NCBI GenBank assembly: GCA_018894105.1
Contig: CM032119.1
Location: 20,229,246 to 20,293,245, forward strand
Reading direction: 5' to 3'
Length of the DNA stretch: 64,000 nt
Origin: Jacaranda mimosifolia
Taxonomy: Eukaryota; Streptophyta; Magnoliopsida; Lamiales; Bignoniaceae
Shown: piece after piece, positions 48,272-59,320 of the stretch
Layout of the letters: each line of letters begins with the position of its first letter
Position numbering within the stretch: the first letter of the stretch is position 1
The notes under the pieces: generated by a model
Told to the model about the DNA's origin: nothing
Seen by the model: only the letters and a program-made list of their open reading frames with translations
Database searches by the model: none
Position numbers and translations under genes: made by a program

Positions 48272-48889
48272 GATATAAAGAGAGGTGGCCAACTCTAATA
48301 GTTGTATTACATTCCATGTGAATTAGATTATCTCAATTTCCCTCCAAATTTTAAAGTGTTGCCTCATGTGTTGAAACTTCACTTCTCTTTTTCTCCTATC
48401 TCCAAATCAAGATTTCATCCAAGTTCTTCTTTTCATTATTCTCTAGCTGATATTGAGAGAAAAAAGGTTGGGAATTGGTGTGTGGATCATCACATTAGAG
48501 GCAAGACAATTGGATTGCTCGCCTTTGGAGATTCACTCTTTCGGGTAGAGATTTTGGAACAATTTTTATAGGTCTTTCCGAATCCTTTTTGAGCTGAATT
48601 TTTTTCTGAAGACACCTTAAGGAGTTGGAGTTCATTTGGTACAAATTTTGATCAAATTAGAGTTCATTTGGTTGAGCAAGCATTGCTTGGATTCTACTGT
48701 GCTGTTGGAAGATAGTTTTCAAAGAGTTGAGATCTTCTTCCACCTTCCTTTGATTTTCTAAAAATCAAGGTAACTCTCCTTCCAAATCTGCATCTATGGC
48801 ATGTTTAGATCCTTGGTGACATGTGTAGCTTAGTTGTTTTGCATTTTTCATACTTTGATTATGGGATCCTATGACTATATGTAACTTCA

Positions 48890-48894
48890 TTGAC
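48890..48894. repeat. TSD of solo LTR B, right copy (TTGAC)
   Basis: Second TTGAC, after which the gypsy-like LTR resumes CCATCCCTAAAG. Confidence 0.9.
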
Positions 48895-50006
48895 CCATCC
48901 CTAAAGTATTTAAATAGAATATAAATATATTTATTATTAAAAACATAGTGCTATGATTAGTCTACTAAGTTCTCCCCTACTTTATTCTAATGTTATAGAA
49001 ACTTTTTGTTAGTATTGGTTTTAGAGTTTCATTGATCGTTGTTTTGATTTCTTGGATAAATTTGAGATTAGATTTCATGGATCGAATTAGAATATTAATT
49101 GAATTGGATACTACTTTTGTGCCAGCAGGTGTTTTGGGACTTAAGATGTTTGGGTCAGCCCTCAATCCTATTGATAAATACTATGAGTGCCTATTCCTAT
49201 ATATAATATATAATCTAACAACTGAATTTACTGTTACTGCTACTATTACCAATAGTTGCATCCAACTTGGTCTGGGAGTGTGAATCCCAAGCCCCCATGG
49301 CCTAATCCCCCTAGCGCATAATAGAAGCCGTTTATGGCTGAGGAAGGTTGTGGGATTTTTCGAGGATCTAGGCTCAGGCACTGTTTAGTAAGGTCACGCC
49401 TTGCTCGGAGCGATAAGGGACTGTTATGGTGGGAGTCATAAGGTTGACTGGCTACAACAAACACGACTTCGATCATTACATTTAATTCTTGGCCCATTAA
49501 AAAAGTGTTTATGTTATATTCTTATTTTACTACTGTACAACACATGACTATTTTTCACTATTATTCTCAAATGTTTGTCACTGAGCATTATTTTGATCAA
49601 GATATATTCTTGAACTCACATTATACATACTTGGCATTTATTGAGTCCTTTACTCACACTTCTATATTTTAAACTTTCTTCTGGCAGATTTAGACCCTAG
49701 CTCTAATAAGGATGTTGAACCCATTTTTTACGAGAATTAGGTTGGAAGACTTCTGATGAGGAATTAGTAGTATATTAGTATCATTTCCATGTTGAGGATA
49801 TAGTTCTTGTCTTTTCTTTATATTGTTTAATAACTTCTAGTTCATAGAGGGTTAGCCATTTCGAGTTTTTCATGTTTGGATTTATTTGGACTACTAAGAA
49901 TGTATGGAGTTTTATCTAAGGTTATATTTTTGATTGGCGACTTATTTATTAGGATTGAATCTCACTTCTCAATACTAGGCCTTATGGCTTGATTTTGGGG
50001 TGTGAC

Positions 50007-50138
50007 AGAGTCATAGAGCCTACCTTTGTATTGGCATTAGTCCACCTCGCATAAAGTGGAGTCCTTCAATGGAGGAACATTAATTTAACGCCCGATCTAA
50101 GCAAATTTTAAGTGTCACAATGAAGACGATGTTTGAAT
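50007..50138. other. Short flank between gypsy-like LTR and element 5
   Basis: 132 bp with no similarity to the copia family. It may continue the sequence left of 42829 if the gypsy-like LTR is a solo insertion. The last five bases (TGAAT, 50134-50138) are the expected left TSD of element 5. Confidence 0.5.
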
Positions 50139-52338
50139 TGTTGGAATAGTACCCTACAGCCAATTAGATTAGCATGTAAACTATTTCACTTGTGAGACAA
50201 TCTTGATTGAATGATATTTATAATCAATGACCATCTTCATCTTATGCTTTATTTACTTCACTTGTATTTGGTTGAAGCCCTTAGATCACACAAGGCTACG
50301 GGACTTGGTAACATACTAGGTGGTGATCATGAAATAAATCTTACATAGTCGTGATCTTAAAATATTTCAAGTCGTAGAATCTTATGAGATAGGGCATCTA
50401 ATATTCGGATAGACTTGCACAAACGATGCATAAATCCAAGGAGTTGGATATTACTCTATTTCAAGAGCAATCCATGTTAGACCATGTTGGTGGGTGCTTT
50501 TAGAGAATAAGTTCACTGAAGGACCGCCTGGAGAATCCACTAGATACCTATAGTGGTAAGTCGGTAGTGGCAAGCTCTCCAGCTTGTGCTAGTGCATATA
50601 ATTAGCCCTTAGACTTGAGGATCCATGGTAACCTTGTGTTTAGGTTCTCATGCTTTGACTCTTCCTTGACCACTTTGCGGGTCATCTGGGTTGAGATTGG
50701 GTGTGAGCCACTTAGGCATGAAAATTTATGAGATCTAAGATGGGATCCATCTCCTCGTCCTTGTGAAGGGCAAGTGCATATCCTAGGTATTCTATAATGA
50801 TCGATTCCAAGGAATCTTTGAGCAAGGCAATATGATAATTTGAAAAAAGAGTTTTCCAAAAATGAGGTCATAAATTGGAATCGAACATTGGGAATAGAAA
50901 CATATTTATCGAGGCTATTAGGGAGTCGAAAAATATCTTGCCCTAAGCCTCTTTCGGGTGATAGGAGATGGAAGGACCATATTTGCATGGTAAGCGTAAA
51001 GCAGGAATGGTTCACCAAGAGCATATTCATTTTGACCAATTAATTGAGCTCCATGGGCTTACGGCTAGACATCAACGATGGAGATTGGGTACTCTTCAAT
51101 TAATAGATATTAATAAAATTGAGTTAATGCGCATAATTCAATATTCAAAATATCACTACTATTGTAAGTCCATGTTCAATTAATGGGAGAACCTAATGGG
51201 CAACACATAAAAGCCTAAAAGAAGTTCTATTAGATGAAGGAATTTTCTTAGAAAATTCCAAGTGACCGATTTTGTGGAGAAAAATGGTTGGCTAATTTTA
51301 GTCATTTTGGCTTGATTGATTTAATTGTTAAATTGATTGAAATAATTTAAGGAGTTAAATTAGGCTAATTAAATTAAGGGTTTAATTTAATTGGTGCCAT
51401 ATGACAAGTAATTAGTCAACTTAAGGAGTTAAGTCAATACCTTCTAGCTTAAAGAGTAAAGTTAGTTGACTTAAGGAGTTAAGTCACGATCAATTAATTA
51501 AATTAAAGAGTTAATTTAATTAATGTAAGGAATTAATTTTGGATGGAAATTCAAATGAAGGAGTTCATTTGAGGTGCATTTAGAATTAATTTGGATGACA
51601 TTTCATGAGATGAAATGAGGACACCAAATAAGATTTAAATGTAAGTGAAATTCATATTTCACATGCAAGTTGCTTGCTTAATTAGCACCCCCACCTCATG
51701 GAAGGTGTGATGCTAACTTGCATCACACCTCCCTTCCTATAAATAGGCGAGAGGTGGCCGTCCACTTGCTAAATGAATGATAGATTCTATTTTTCCCTCC
51801 AAAAGTGTGATCCACTTATGTGTTAAAGTTTCAGACATGTTCCTCACCTTTTCCACCAAATTTCAGCCTTCACTTCATCCTTCTTTGATGATCTAACTGA
51901 CTAGAGGTTGATTGGAGGTTTCCTTGGGTGTGTGGATCATAACATCAGAGGCTTCACGATTGAGGAGCTTTACTTTTGGTAGATCCGCTATAGAGTAGAT
52001 ATGTTGGAGGTGTTTTTGGTGGTCTTGCTGATTTTTGATTTTGCTGAAATTTTCATTGGAGATCCTTCAAGGTGTTGAAGAGTTTCTGTCCAAATTTTAG
52101 CTTAATTAGAGGTGATTTTCTTGGGCAATTGTCGCTAGTTCTCTACTATGCTAAAAGTTGACTGTTTTGAAGAGTTCAATGTTGTCATCCTTTTCTAACA
52201 TGGATTTAAGCAATTGAGGTAATTTTCTACAACCAAATCCATCTTAGAGAATGATTAGATCCTTGGATGAAGTGTAGTTAAATTTTATTTAGCTATTTTT
52301 GCTTTATAACTTGGATCCTTGTGCTACCCTTTACTTCA
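50139..52338 (+). repeat. Element 5 5' LTR, type B
   Basis: 2200 bp, TGTTGGAATAGTACCC...TACTTCA. TATA box TATAAATA (51738-51745), donor-like GAG/GTAATT at 52216-52223, and a palindrome array at about 51310-51525, including a perfect 8-bp stem at 51467-51486. On its minus strand a 145-codon frame is open at 50602-51039; shorter relatives of that frame occur in other LTR copies. Confidence 0.93.
51738..51745 (+). promoter_or_regulatory. LTR TATA box
   Basis: TATAAATA after the 'gcatcacacc' block. Confidence 0.6.
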
Positions 52339-52340
52339 AG

Positions 52341-52353
52341 TGGTATCATAGCC
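52341..52353 (+). other. Element 5 primer binding site
   Basis: TGGTATCATAGCC two bases after the LTR end, one base from the usual initiator-Met site. Confidence 0.88.
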
Positions 52354-54255
52354 TAATCATGCTTTAATTTAGATTTTTGTTTGATTGATTCATGTGATAA
52401 ATTGATCTAGATCTCCTAATACTTCATCCAATTCATGGATTTGAGTGTTTGGTTGATGCTGCTTGTGGCTCCTTTGATGATGAATTGAATTATACCAATA
52501 TGTGTTTTAAGAGTTAATTCATATGTTAGTATGTTTTTGATTCATGAGTCATTATTTAAATGTTGATTTAGCATTGGATGATATTATATATTTATATAGC
52601 ATGTTAAAATTTGACCTTAAGGTATTTTGGTCATTTTTGGGTCCAATTGGATTGGAGTTAATTAGAGATTTTTGAAAAATGTTGATTCTTACTTGAACTT
52701 GATTTTTGAAACATGTTTGAGCACCTGAATTTTCATTTTTAAAAGGTGTTTTAGATCTGAAAATTTGTCTAAAATGTATGATTTAGTGTTATGGAGGAGT
52801 CCATGATTTTTTAGTGCACAAAATTTGGACCAAAATGAACTTGACTCGGTCTAAACCACAAAATAGGGCAAGCTACCAGCCCTGGTCGGGCGCTGGCGAG
52901 CAACTGACGCGCTTGGCATGTGCTTGGCTAGGAAGCAATGCCTAGTTTAGCTATTGGGCAAGTTTTCAGGTCAATTTGTGTTATTTTTGTGACCAAAATT
53001 AATCTAAATTATGTTAATTAGATGCACAAGTGTTGTGAAACTTCTCAAATTTATGTTTGACATTGTTGATTGCTTTTAAAATATTATTCAAGTTAATCTT
53101 CAATTTGGTGCAAAAATGAGATGCATAATTGTTATGCATATTTTTCCTTCTTAATTAATTGTTTATGATATAAGCACTTAATTATGGAATTGAATGTCAA
53201 TTCTTGATTTATTGTTTATTTAATTATTGAATGGATGATGAATGAATGGGGGTGAACATGAGCCTTTAATATTGATTTTATTTGTTTCAAGTTATTGAAA
53301 AGAGTTGTATTAAATCGAAGCTTGCATGCCTCTTAATTTCTATCTTGTAAAAGTTATGAGAGTAGAATTACGATGAGTGAGGATTTCTTTTCTCATGTAA
53401 TTTTAGCAAGGAGGCAAGAAGACCATTGGAGGCATGAAGACCCATTAATGTATGCGATACATTTATGTAGTAGCTAGATTTAATCAATCCACTTAAAATC
53501 AACTTAGTAGTGCATCTATGGCTCTAAAGTGCACTACTTGGTTAACGCCCATTGTCATCCTACCCTAGGAGCATGCTAGATGCAGTTACTTATTTATGCT
53601 TTCTTTATCCTATTGATATATGAGATGCATGGTTATGACATAGAAAACCTAAATAAGAAGATAAAATTGATGAGATCTTTGCAAGCAAGAAATTCCCTCC
53701 ACTTAGAGGAGTTTAAGTGCTTTCAAATATTAAATCAAAATGGATACAAATCAAAAGGATTTTTTTGTATTAATCCATGTCTTCTATCAATAGTATATGA
53801 CATCATATACTTAGCATATGATGCACCTTTGATTTGACACTTCCTATGCTTTGGCACACGACACATGGGATGACATGGTGTGGTTTTGGATCAAAGCTTG
53901 ATTGGTAGGTCTGACTTAACACCTAGTATTGTAAATGGCTCATGACACGTGGGTTTATATGAAAAGTAAGGCAAATATATCAAGGGTTGCATAGAGATGC
54001 AATTAGCAAAAGTAACTTACCTTTCGATTGTTTGTGGATGGTACTCGAGTCGTAGGTCCACTACAAGTCCTTAGGGCTTTAGTCTCACTAGGAAATAAGA
54101 TTTCCCAAATTCTTCTAGGGGGTGAGGAATTTGATAAAATAGTGGGAGAAAAACATGCTTGAAAGTCGATGAACATGTTTTCAATATCAATATTCAATCA
54201 CATGCTTTTCCTCTCTTTTTCGCCTCTTGTAGATTTTTGAAATCTCAAACTCAAA
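52354..54255 (+). other. Element 5 leader, non-coding
   Basis: About 1.9 kb, same plan as in element 2. GC-rich patch at 52865-52945 (CTGGTCGGGCGCTGGCGAGC), AT-rich middle, then a shorter G-rich repeat zone (13xxx-type motifs decayed here). It ends with CTCTCTTTTTCGCCTCTTGTAG (AG 54231-54232), 24 bases before the gag start position. Confidence 0.72.
54231..54232 (+). other. Candidate 3' splice site before gag (element 5)
   Basis: Pyrimidine tract plus TTGTAG, identical over its last 15 bases to element 2 (13578-13592). Confidence 0.4.
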
Positions 54256-55060
54256 ATAGCTAAGAATCCACTCAACGTTATTCTGAAAACTAATAAACTC
54301 ACCAGGCATAACTTCCAGGATTAGCTTAGAAACCTCAAAATTATTCTTGATTTCGATAGAAAGACATATGTTCTTACTCAAAGTTCATCGAACACCATTA
54401 GCGATGATGTAGACAATAAGGCACGTGAAATGTTCACGAAGTAGGTAGATGATAATCTACAAACATGTTGCCTCATGTTGGCTTCTATGTCCAATAAGTT
54501 CCAAAAGTCTCACGATCACATGAAAACAACTCACGAGATTCACTTGCACTTACAAGAGTTGTATAGTGTGCAAACTAGACATAAAAGGTTTTCATTATCT
54601 AACGAGCTCTTTCGGACTAAAATGAATGAGGGCTCAAGTGTCCATGACCATGGCCTTAAAATGATCGGTCTCATTAAGAAGCTTGGTCAATTGGACGTAG
54701 TCATGGACAATAAGCTCTATGTGGATTTGATCATTCAATCATTACCTAACTCATTTGACTAATTCGCTATGAATTTCAACATGATGAAGCAAGATGCAGC
54801 GATTAATGAGTTGGTCAACATGTTGTTGACTGCCGAGGCGATAATGAAGAAAGAAAAGCCTCTTGTGCTTGCTTCCTCCCCTAACCCTAAGGATGCTAAA
54901 AGATGAGGTAAAAGGAATAAGAGTTTTTCCTCTAAGGGAAATCAACCCTTGAAAGGTTCGAGGGGAGTCAAGAAAAAAGAAGAGGAAAAATTCGATGCAT
55001 TTTATTTCTATTGTGGCGAGAAAGGCTATTGGAAGAGAAATTGCAAGGAGTATCTTGCAA
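54256..55060 (+). pseudogene. Element 5 gag remnant, start codon lost
   Basis: The start codon reads ATA (54256-54258) in CTCAAAATAGCTAAGAATCC, where others have ATGGCT. The middle is open at 54475-54762 (MLASMSNKFQKSHDHMKT, MIGLIKKLGQLDVVMDNKLY) and ends in TAA where others continue QFVMNF. The knuckle (about 55003-55047) reads FYFYCGEKGYWKRNC: the first Cys and the zinc His are both Tyr, so it cannot bind zinc normally. All three changes are G-to-A or C-to-T. Confidence 0.86.
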
Positions 55061-55089
55061 CCCTTAGGAAGGGTATATACTTTATTGAA

Positions 55090-56420
55090 GTGTACTTAAC
55101 AACAAATTCTTCTTCATAGGTATTTGATACCGTATGTGGTTCTCACCTTTGTAATTCATTGCGGAGGATGAAAAGAAGAAGGAGCCCAATGATAGGGATA
55201 TGATCCTACATCTAGGTAATCGAGCAAAAGTTGCAGCCATAGTCGAAGGCGTCATCAAGTTAGACTTGGGAAACTCCTTTATTGTACTTGATCCTTGCTA
55301 TTATGTGCCCAATCTTGTTAAGAACATTATTTCTATTCCCGTTTTGGATAATAAAGGATATAATTTTTCTATATATAATGGGAATTTGAAGGTATTAAAG
55401 AATGGTTCTTTAATTGCCCAAGGTAAATTAAACAATGAATTATACATTTTGGATTCTCAAACGTCATTATTGCACATTCAACAAAGTAAAAGAAAATTAG
55501 ATAGCCAAAAAGATGCCATCTTGTGGCATGACAGACTTGGACATATCTCCAAGAATAAGATGAACAAGTTGGAAGCTATCAAAGCACTAAATGTTTGCGT
55601 CATTGAGGATCTCCTTACTTGTGAATCTTGTTTAAAGGAAAAAATAACCATGACTCCTTTTGTAAGACAAACGGAGCGAACCATAAGTCCTTTAGATTTG
55701 ATCCATACAGATGCTTGTGGCTACTAAGAGTTAGTGCGAGAGAAGGCTATTCATACTTCATCATCTTCACCGATGATCAAACTTGGTTTGGACATGAGTA
55801 TCTTGTGAAGAACAAGTCTGAAGCTTTTGAAAAGTTCAAAGAGTATAGGAATGAAGTAGAAAAGCAATTAGGACTACATATTAAAGCTCTTCAATCGGAT
55901 CGAGGGAGAATACTTAAGTACCGAGTTCTTGGATTATCTAAAGGATAATGAAATTCTCTCTCAATGGACTCCACTCGGCACACCCCAACACAATAGAGTA
56001 GGCAAGAGGAGAAATCATACATTGTTGGACATGGTACATTTCATGATGAGCTTTACCGATGTGCCTATATCCTTTTAGGGATACACCTTAATTTTGGCAG
56101 CAAGGTTGTAAACATAGTACCCTCAAAGTTAATGCCAAAGGCACTACATGAGATGTGGCATGACTAAGCATCCTCTTACTCTTTTCTAAAAGTTTAGGGC
56201 TCTCCCACTTACGTCAAGCGGCTAGTGGGAGACAAGTTGGGTGCAAGATCCACCTTATGCAAGTTTGTAGGATACCCAAGAGAGTCTTTGGCTTATTATT
56301 TCCATGATCCCTCAGAACAAAAAGTGTTTGTTTTGAAGAACGAGCACTTTTTGGAAAAGAAATTTCTATTAGATAGAAATGGCATTATTGAATTTGATAA
56401 AGTTCAAGATGATTAATAAA
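55090..56420 (+). pseudogene. Element 5 protease and integrase remnant
   Basis: Protease site FDTVCGSHLCNS at 55123-55158. Protease and GAG-pre-integrase are open over 175 codons (55200-55727): YYVPNLVKNIISIPVLDNK, ILWHDRLGHISKNK, CESCLKEK, IHTDACGY. A frameshift follows the CG of the first integrase block. The next frame (55628-55948) has ALQSDRG. The third block reads NRVGKRRNHTLLDMV, with the catalytic Glu changed to Lys. The C-terminal part is open at 56225-56416 (GYPRESLAYYFHDPSEQK, FLLDRNGIIEFDKVQDD). Confidence 0.86.
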
Positions 56421-56489
56421 TGCCACAAGCGGTAAAAATAAGTAAACATCAAGAGCTTTACACACAAGAAGCAACCCAAAAGGTTCAAA

Positions 56490-58022
56490 TTCCTTCATGA
56501 GATAGGCCTATCGGATAGTGATCCGAAGACCTATGAGAAAGCTATGTTGAATAAAGATTCGAGATATTGGCTAGATGCCATGAAATCAAAATGGATTATA
56601 TATACTCCAATAAAGTATAAACTTTGGTAGATCTATTGGAGGGTAAAGTACCCGTTGGTTGCAGTGGATCTATAAGCGAAAGCTAGAAGTCTATGGAGAG
56701 GTAATGACTTTTAAGGCGCGACTAGTGGCAAAGGATTACATTCAAAAACCCGGTATTAATTTTGAGAAAACCTTTTCACCGGTCGCAATAACTAAGTCCA
56801 TTAGGACTTTCCTCAGTAGAAACATTGAAGAAGAAATTTATATGAAGCATCCACAAGGTTTTACATTCAAAAGGAGTGAGCAAAAGGTTTGCAAACTCCA
56901 AAGGTCTATTTATGGACTTAAACATGTGTCTAAAGTTGGAACATACATTTTGATAAGATAGTCAAATCATTTGGCTTTGTAAAAAATTTATATAAACCTT
57001 ATGTGTACAAGAAGGCTAGTGGGAGTAGCGTACAGTTTATTGTGCTTTATGTTGATGACATTCTTCTCATTGGGAATGAGAGAGAAATGTTAGAGTGTAC
57101 TAAAGCATAGCTATCTACATAATTCTCCATGAAGGATTTCGGAGAAGTATCAAACGTATTGGAAATACGTATCATAGAGATAGATCGAAGAAGATGCTGG
57201 GGCTTCCCCAAATACCATACATTAACAAGATACTTAAGAGGTTTAGTATGGAAGAATCCAAGAAGGGATTCATCCCTATGGGACACAATCTTCGCTGTCC
57301 AAGTCTATGGCCCCTAAGATTGATGATGAGAGACTTAAAATGTCCCACATACCTTATGCGTCTGCGATAGAGAGCATGATGTATGCCATTCAATGTACAA
57401 GGCCGGATGTAGCACACGATCTAAGTGTTACGAGCCATTTTCAATTCAATTGTCGTGAATGTCACTGAAAAGCCGTTAAAATAATCATGAAGTACTTGAG
57501 AAGGACTAAGGATTTATTTTTGGTATATGGCAATAGATAATTGAAACTCATGGGGATTTCAGATTTCAATTTCCAATCCAATGTAGATGAACTAAAATCC
57601 ACTTCTAGATTCATATTTTGCCTCGATAGGGGCACGATGAGTTCAAAAAATTCCAAACAAGAAACCACATTCGATTCTACCATAGAGGCAAAATATATTA
57701 CAGCTTTAGAAGCTGCAAAGGAATGTGTTTTAATGAAAAACTCCATCCAAGAGTTGGATGTAGTTCCCAGTATTGTTGAGTCTGTAGTTGTCTTCTGTGA
57801 CAACAATGAAGCGGTTGTGCAAGCAAAAGAGCCAAGATCTTATTAACGATCCAAGCACATTTTGAGACGATGTCATTTGATCTGTGAGATCATTGATAGA
57901 GGCAACATCCAAGTGGAAATGGTAGCCTCAAAAGAGAATATAGTAGATCTAAACCCCTAACGCAAAAGGTCTTTGAAGGACATCTTGGGAACATGGGTCC
58001 TACAACTATGGAGAATTGACTT
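56490..58022 (+). pseudogene. Element 5 reverse transcriptase and RNase H remnant
   Basis: Reverse transcriptase is open at 56659-56961, but at about 56806-56820 (SIRTFLSRNIEEEIYM) roughly 60-70 bp are missing. This removes motif A with its Asp. YVDD is intact at 57048-57059. RNase H is open at 57541-57846 (SDFNFQSNVDELKSTSRF, VVFCDNNEAVVQAKEPRS); the catalytic Glu of TEAEYI is Lys (IEAKYI). The frame ends in TAA for the Gln/His that follows RS in others. Inactive. Confidence 0.86.
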
Positions 58023-58039
58023 TAGGGCCAGTGGGAGAT
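58023..58039 (+). other. Element 5 polypurine tract
   Basis: TAGGGCCAGTGGGAGAT before the LTR start TATTGGAATAG. Confidence 0.82.
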
Positions 58040-58242
58040 TATTGGAATAGTACCCTACAGCGAATTAGAATGGCATATAAACTATTTCACTTGTGAGATA
58101 ATCTTGATTGAATGATATTCATAATCAATGGCCATCTTCATCTTATGTTTTATTTACTTCACTTGTATTTAGTTGAAGCCCTTAGATCACACAAGATTAC
58201 ATGACTTGGTCACACACTCGGTGGTGATCATGAAATAAGTCT
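58040..58242 (+). repeat. Element 5 3' LTR, first 203 bp
   Basis: Type B LTR start (TATTGGAATAGTACCC, terminal G changed to A), identical in layout to 50139-50340. It stops at AATAAGTCT where the 5' LTR continues toward 'tgatcttaaa'. The rest should lie beyond the far end of the CACTA element. Confidence 0.9.
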
Positions 58243-58600
58243 CACTATAACAAAAAACACTCTTTATTACACTTGAAAATATGTAGCTAAAGGCCAAGAT
58301 CTGTAGCCAAAAGCATTTTGTTATGAATTTGCTACTGATTTGATGTTATAGATAATATAGCCGTAACTAATACTTTTCTATGGGAATGACCTATAGCAAA
58401 TACTTTTTGCTATGACATTTTACAGCTTTTTTTATGGTATGATATTTGTAGCAAATAAGTGGTAAAAAAAACCTACTTTTTTGCTACACATTAGATGGTC
58501 GTACCAAAATTTATGTTTGTTACAACTAAAACTCATAACAAATAAATTAAAAATAGTTGAAACTACATTTGTTAAGGTCTCATTTTGTGTATCAAAAATG
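58243..58600. repeat. CACTA terminal repeat and subterminal motif cluster
   Basis: After the CACTA tip, repeated variants of TGTAGC(T/C)AAA, ATAGCAAATAC, TTTTTGCTATGAC, TTTGTAGCAAATA, TTTTTTGCTACAC and TTTGTTACAAC occur, alternating in orientation. Such clusters are the usual binding sites for the TnpA-type protein. Confidence 0.78.
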
Positions 58601-59094
58601 TTTTAAGAATCTTTTTAATTTTATTTCTGTATTAAAAAAACTGTATAGAGTATAACAAGAGTACTAAAATTCCACAATATCCATAATCACCTAATGAAAA
58701 TATGAAATTCATAACAATAGTAAGTTTTTCATTGAAAGACAAATAGTATATCCTCATCACAAGTCTCATCAATATAGTATCTAATGCATAAGCAAAACAT
58801 TAAATTGTACAAGTTAGAAAGTTGATAAGTACTAATATCATGTTTGGAAGCTAGAAGAGTATATGTCATTATCGACAAAAAGCTTAGAGGAAATACATTT
58901 TCATTGACAAAAAATTAACTAGCTATCCAAACTACTTGTTAAAATATGTCCATGTGTATATCTTCTAGTTACATCTCCATAACCTGCAACAAAATCAAAT
59001 AAAGTATGTGAATATATGAAATCGTAATTTCTCCTAAACTTCCACTAAATTGTTGGAATACAAAAAGATATATAAGTAAAAGTCTCACACGTAC
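58600..59094. other. CACTA internal, nothing recognised
   Basis: AT-rich sequence between the subterminal repeats and the last recognisable exon of the minus-strand gene. No open frame or repeat stands out. It could hold the 3' untranslated part of that gene. Confidence 0.4.
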
Positions 59095-59320
59095 ATTAGC
59101 AAGTTCCCATCCAATGCATTTATGGACAACTTCTCCAATAGATCTTCAAACCATCTTGAGGAATAAGTAATTTAGCATTGGGTATCAAAGCTTTTTCCTC
59201 ATAGATTTTCACATATGCAGGCTTTTCTCCATCTTCAGCAAATATCATATCAACAATAATGCCATGCGCCACAATTTTTTTGGGTATTTCATGACAAAAT
59301 ACATGTACACGTGTCCCACC
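59095..59320 (-). pseudogene. Candidate last exon of the TnpA-like gene
   Basis: Minus strand, starting after TTTATTTAG at 59320. An open stretch reads KIVAHGIIVDMIFAEDGEKP, AYVKIYEEKALIPNAKLLIP, then frameshifts to KLSINALDGNLL-like wording. Its layout resembles the C-terminal beta-rich part of En/Spm TNP1-type proteins, but the likeness is weak and not proof. Confidence 0.4.

Larger units (their letters stand above)
44393..48889 (+). mobile_element. Solo copia LTR, type B, itself split by a solo LTR
   Basis: Parts 44393-45197 and 47449-48889 join to 2246 bp. It starts TATTGG (G to A in the terminal TG) and ends AACTTCA, with perfect TTGAC duplications. No internal region is present. TATA-like TATGTATA at 48264-48271, donor-like CAAG/GTAACT at 48767-48775, and a palindrome array at about 47865-48060. 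Type B is marked by GGCATTGTAAACTATTTCATTAGTG. Confidence 0.92.
42829..50006 (+). repeat. Gypsy-like LTR, probably solo, split by copia solo LTRs
   Basis: Begins TGTAGTGTCCCAT and ends GGGGTGTGACA. The ends form an imperfect inverted repeat of the TGTCACACCC kind common in plant gypsy LTRs. The parts 42829-44392 and 48895-50006 join to about 2.7 kb. Flanks are GAGGC (42824-42828) and GAGTC (50007-50011), a possible TSD with one mismatch. No internal gypsy sequence adjoins either side. It contains an A-rich run with GAA repeats (42949-42973). Strand is set by the ends and is uncertain. Confidence 0.5.
50139..58242 (+). mobile_element. Copia element 5, 3' LTR cut by CACTA transposon
   Basis: Complete 5' LTR (50139-52338, type B), primer site, leader, gag, protease, integrase, reverse transcriptase, RNase H, polypurine tract, and the first ~203 bp of the 3' LTR. 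The CACTA element starts at 58243. Comparing the first ~205 bp of the two LTRs by eye gives about 19 differences, mostly transitions, so this is an old insertion. All coding parts are broken. Confidence 0.92.
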
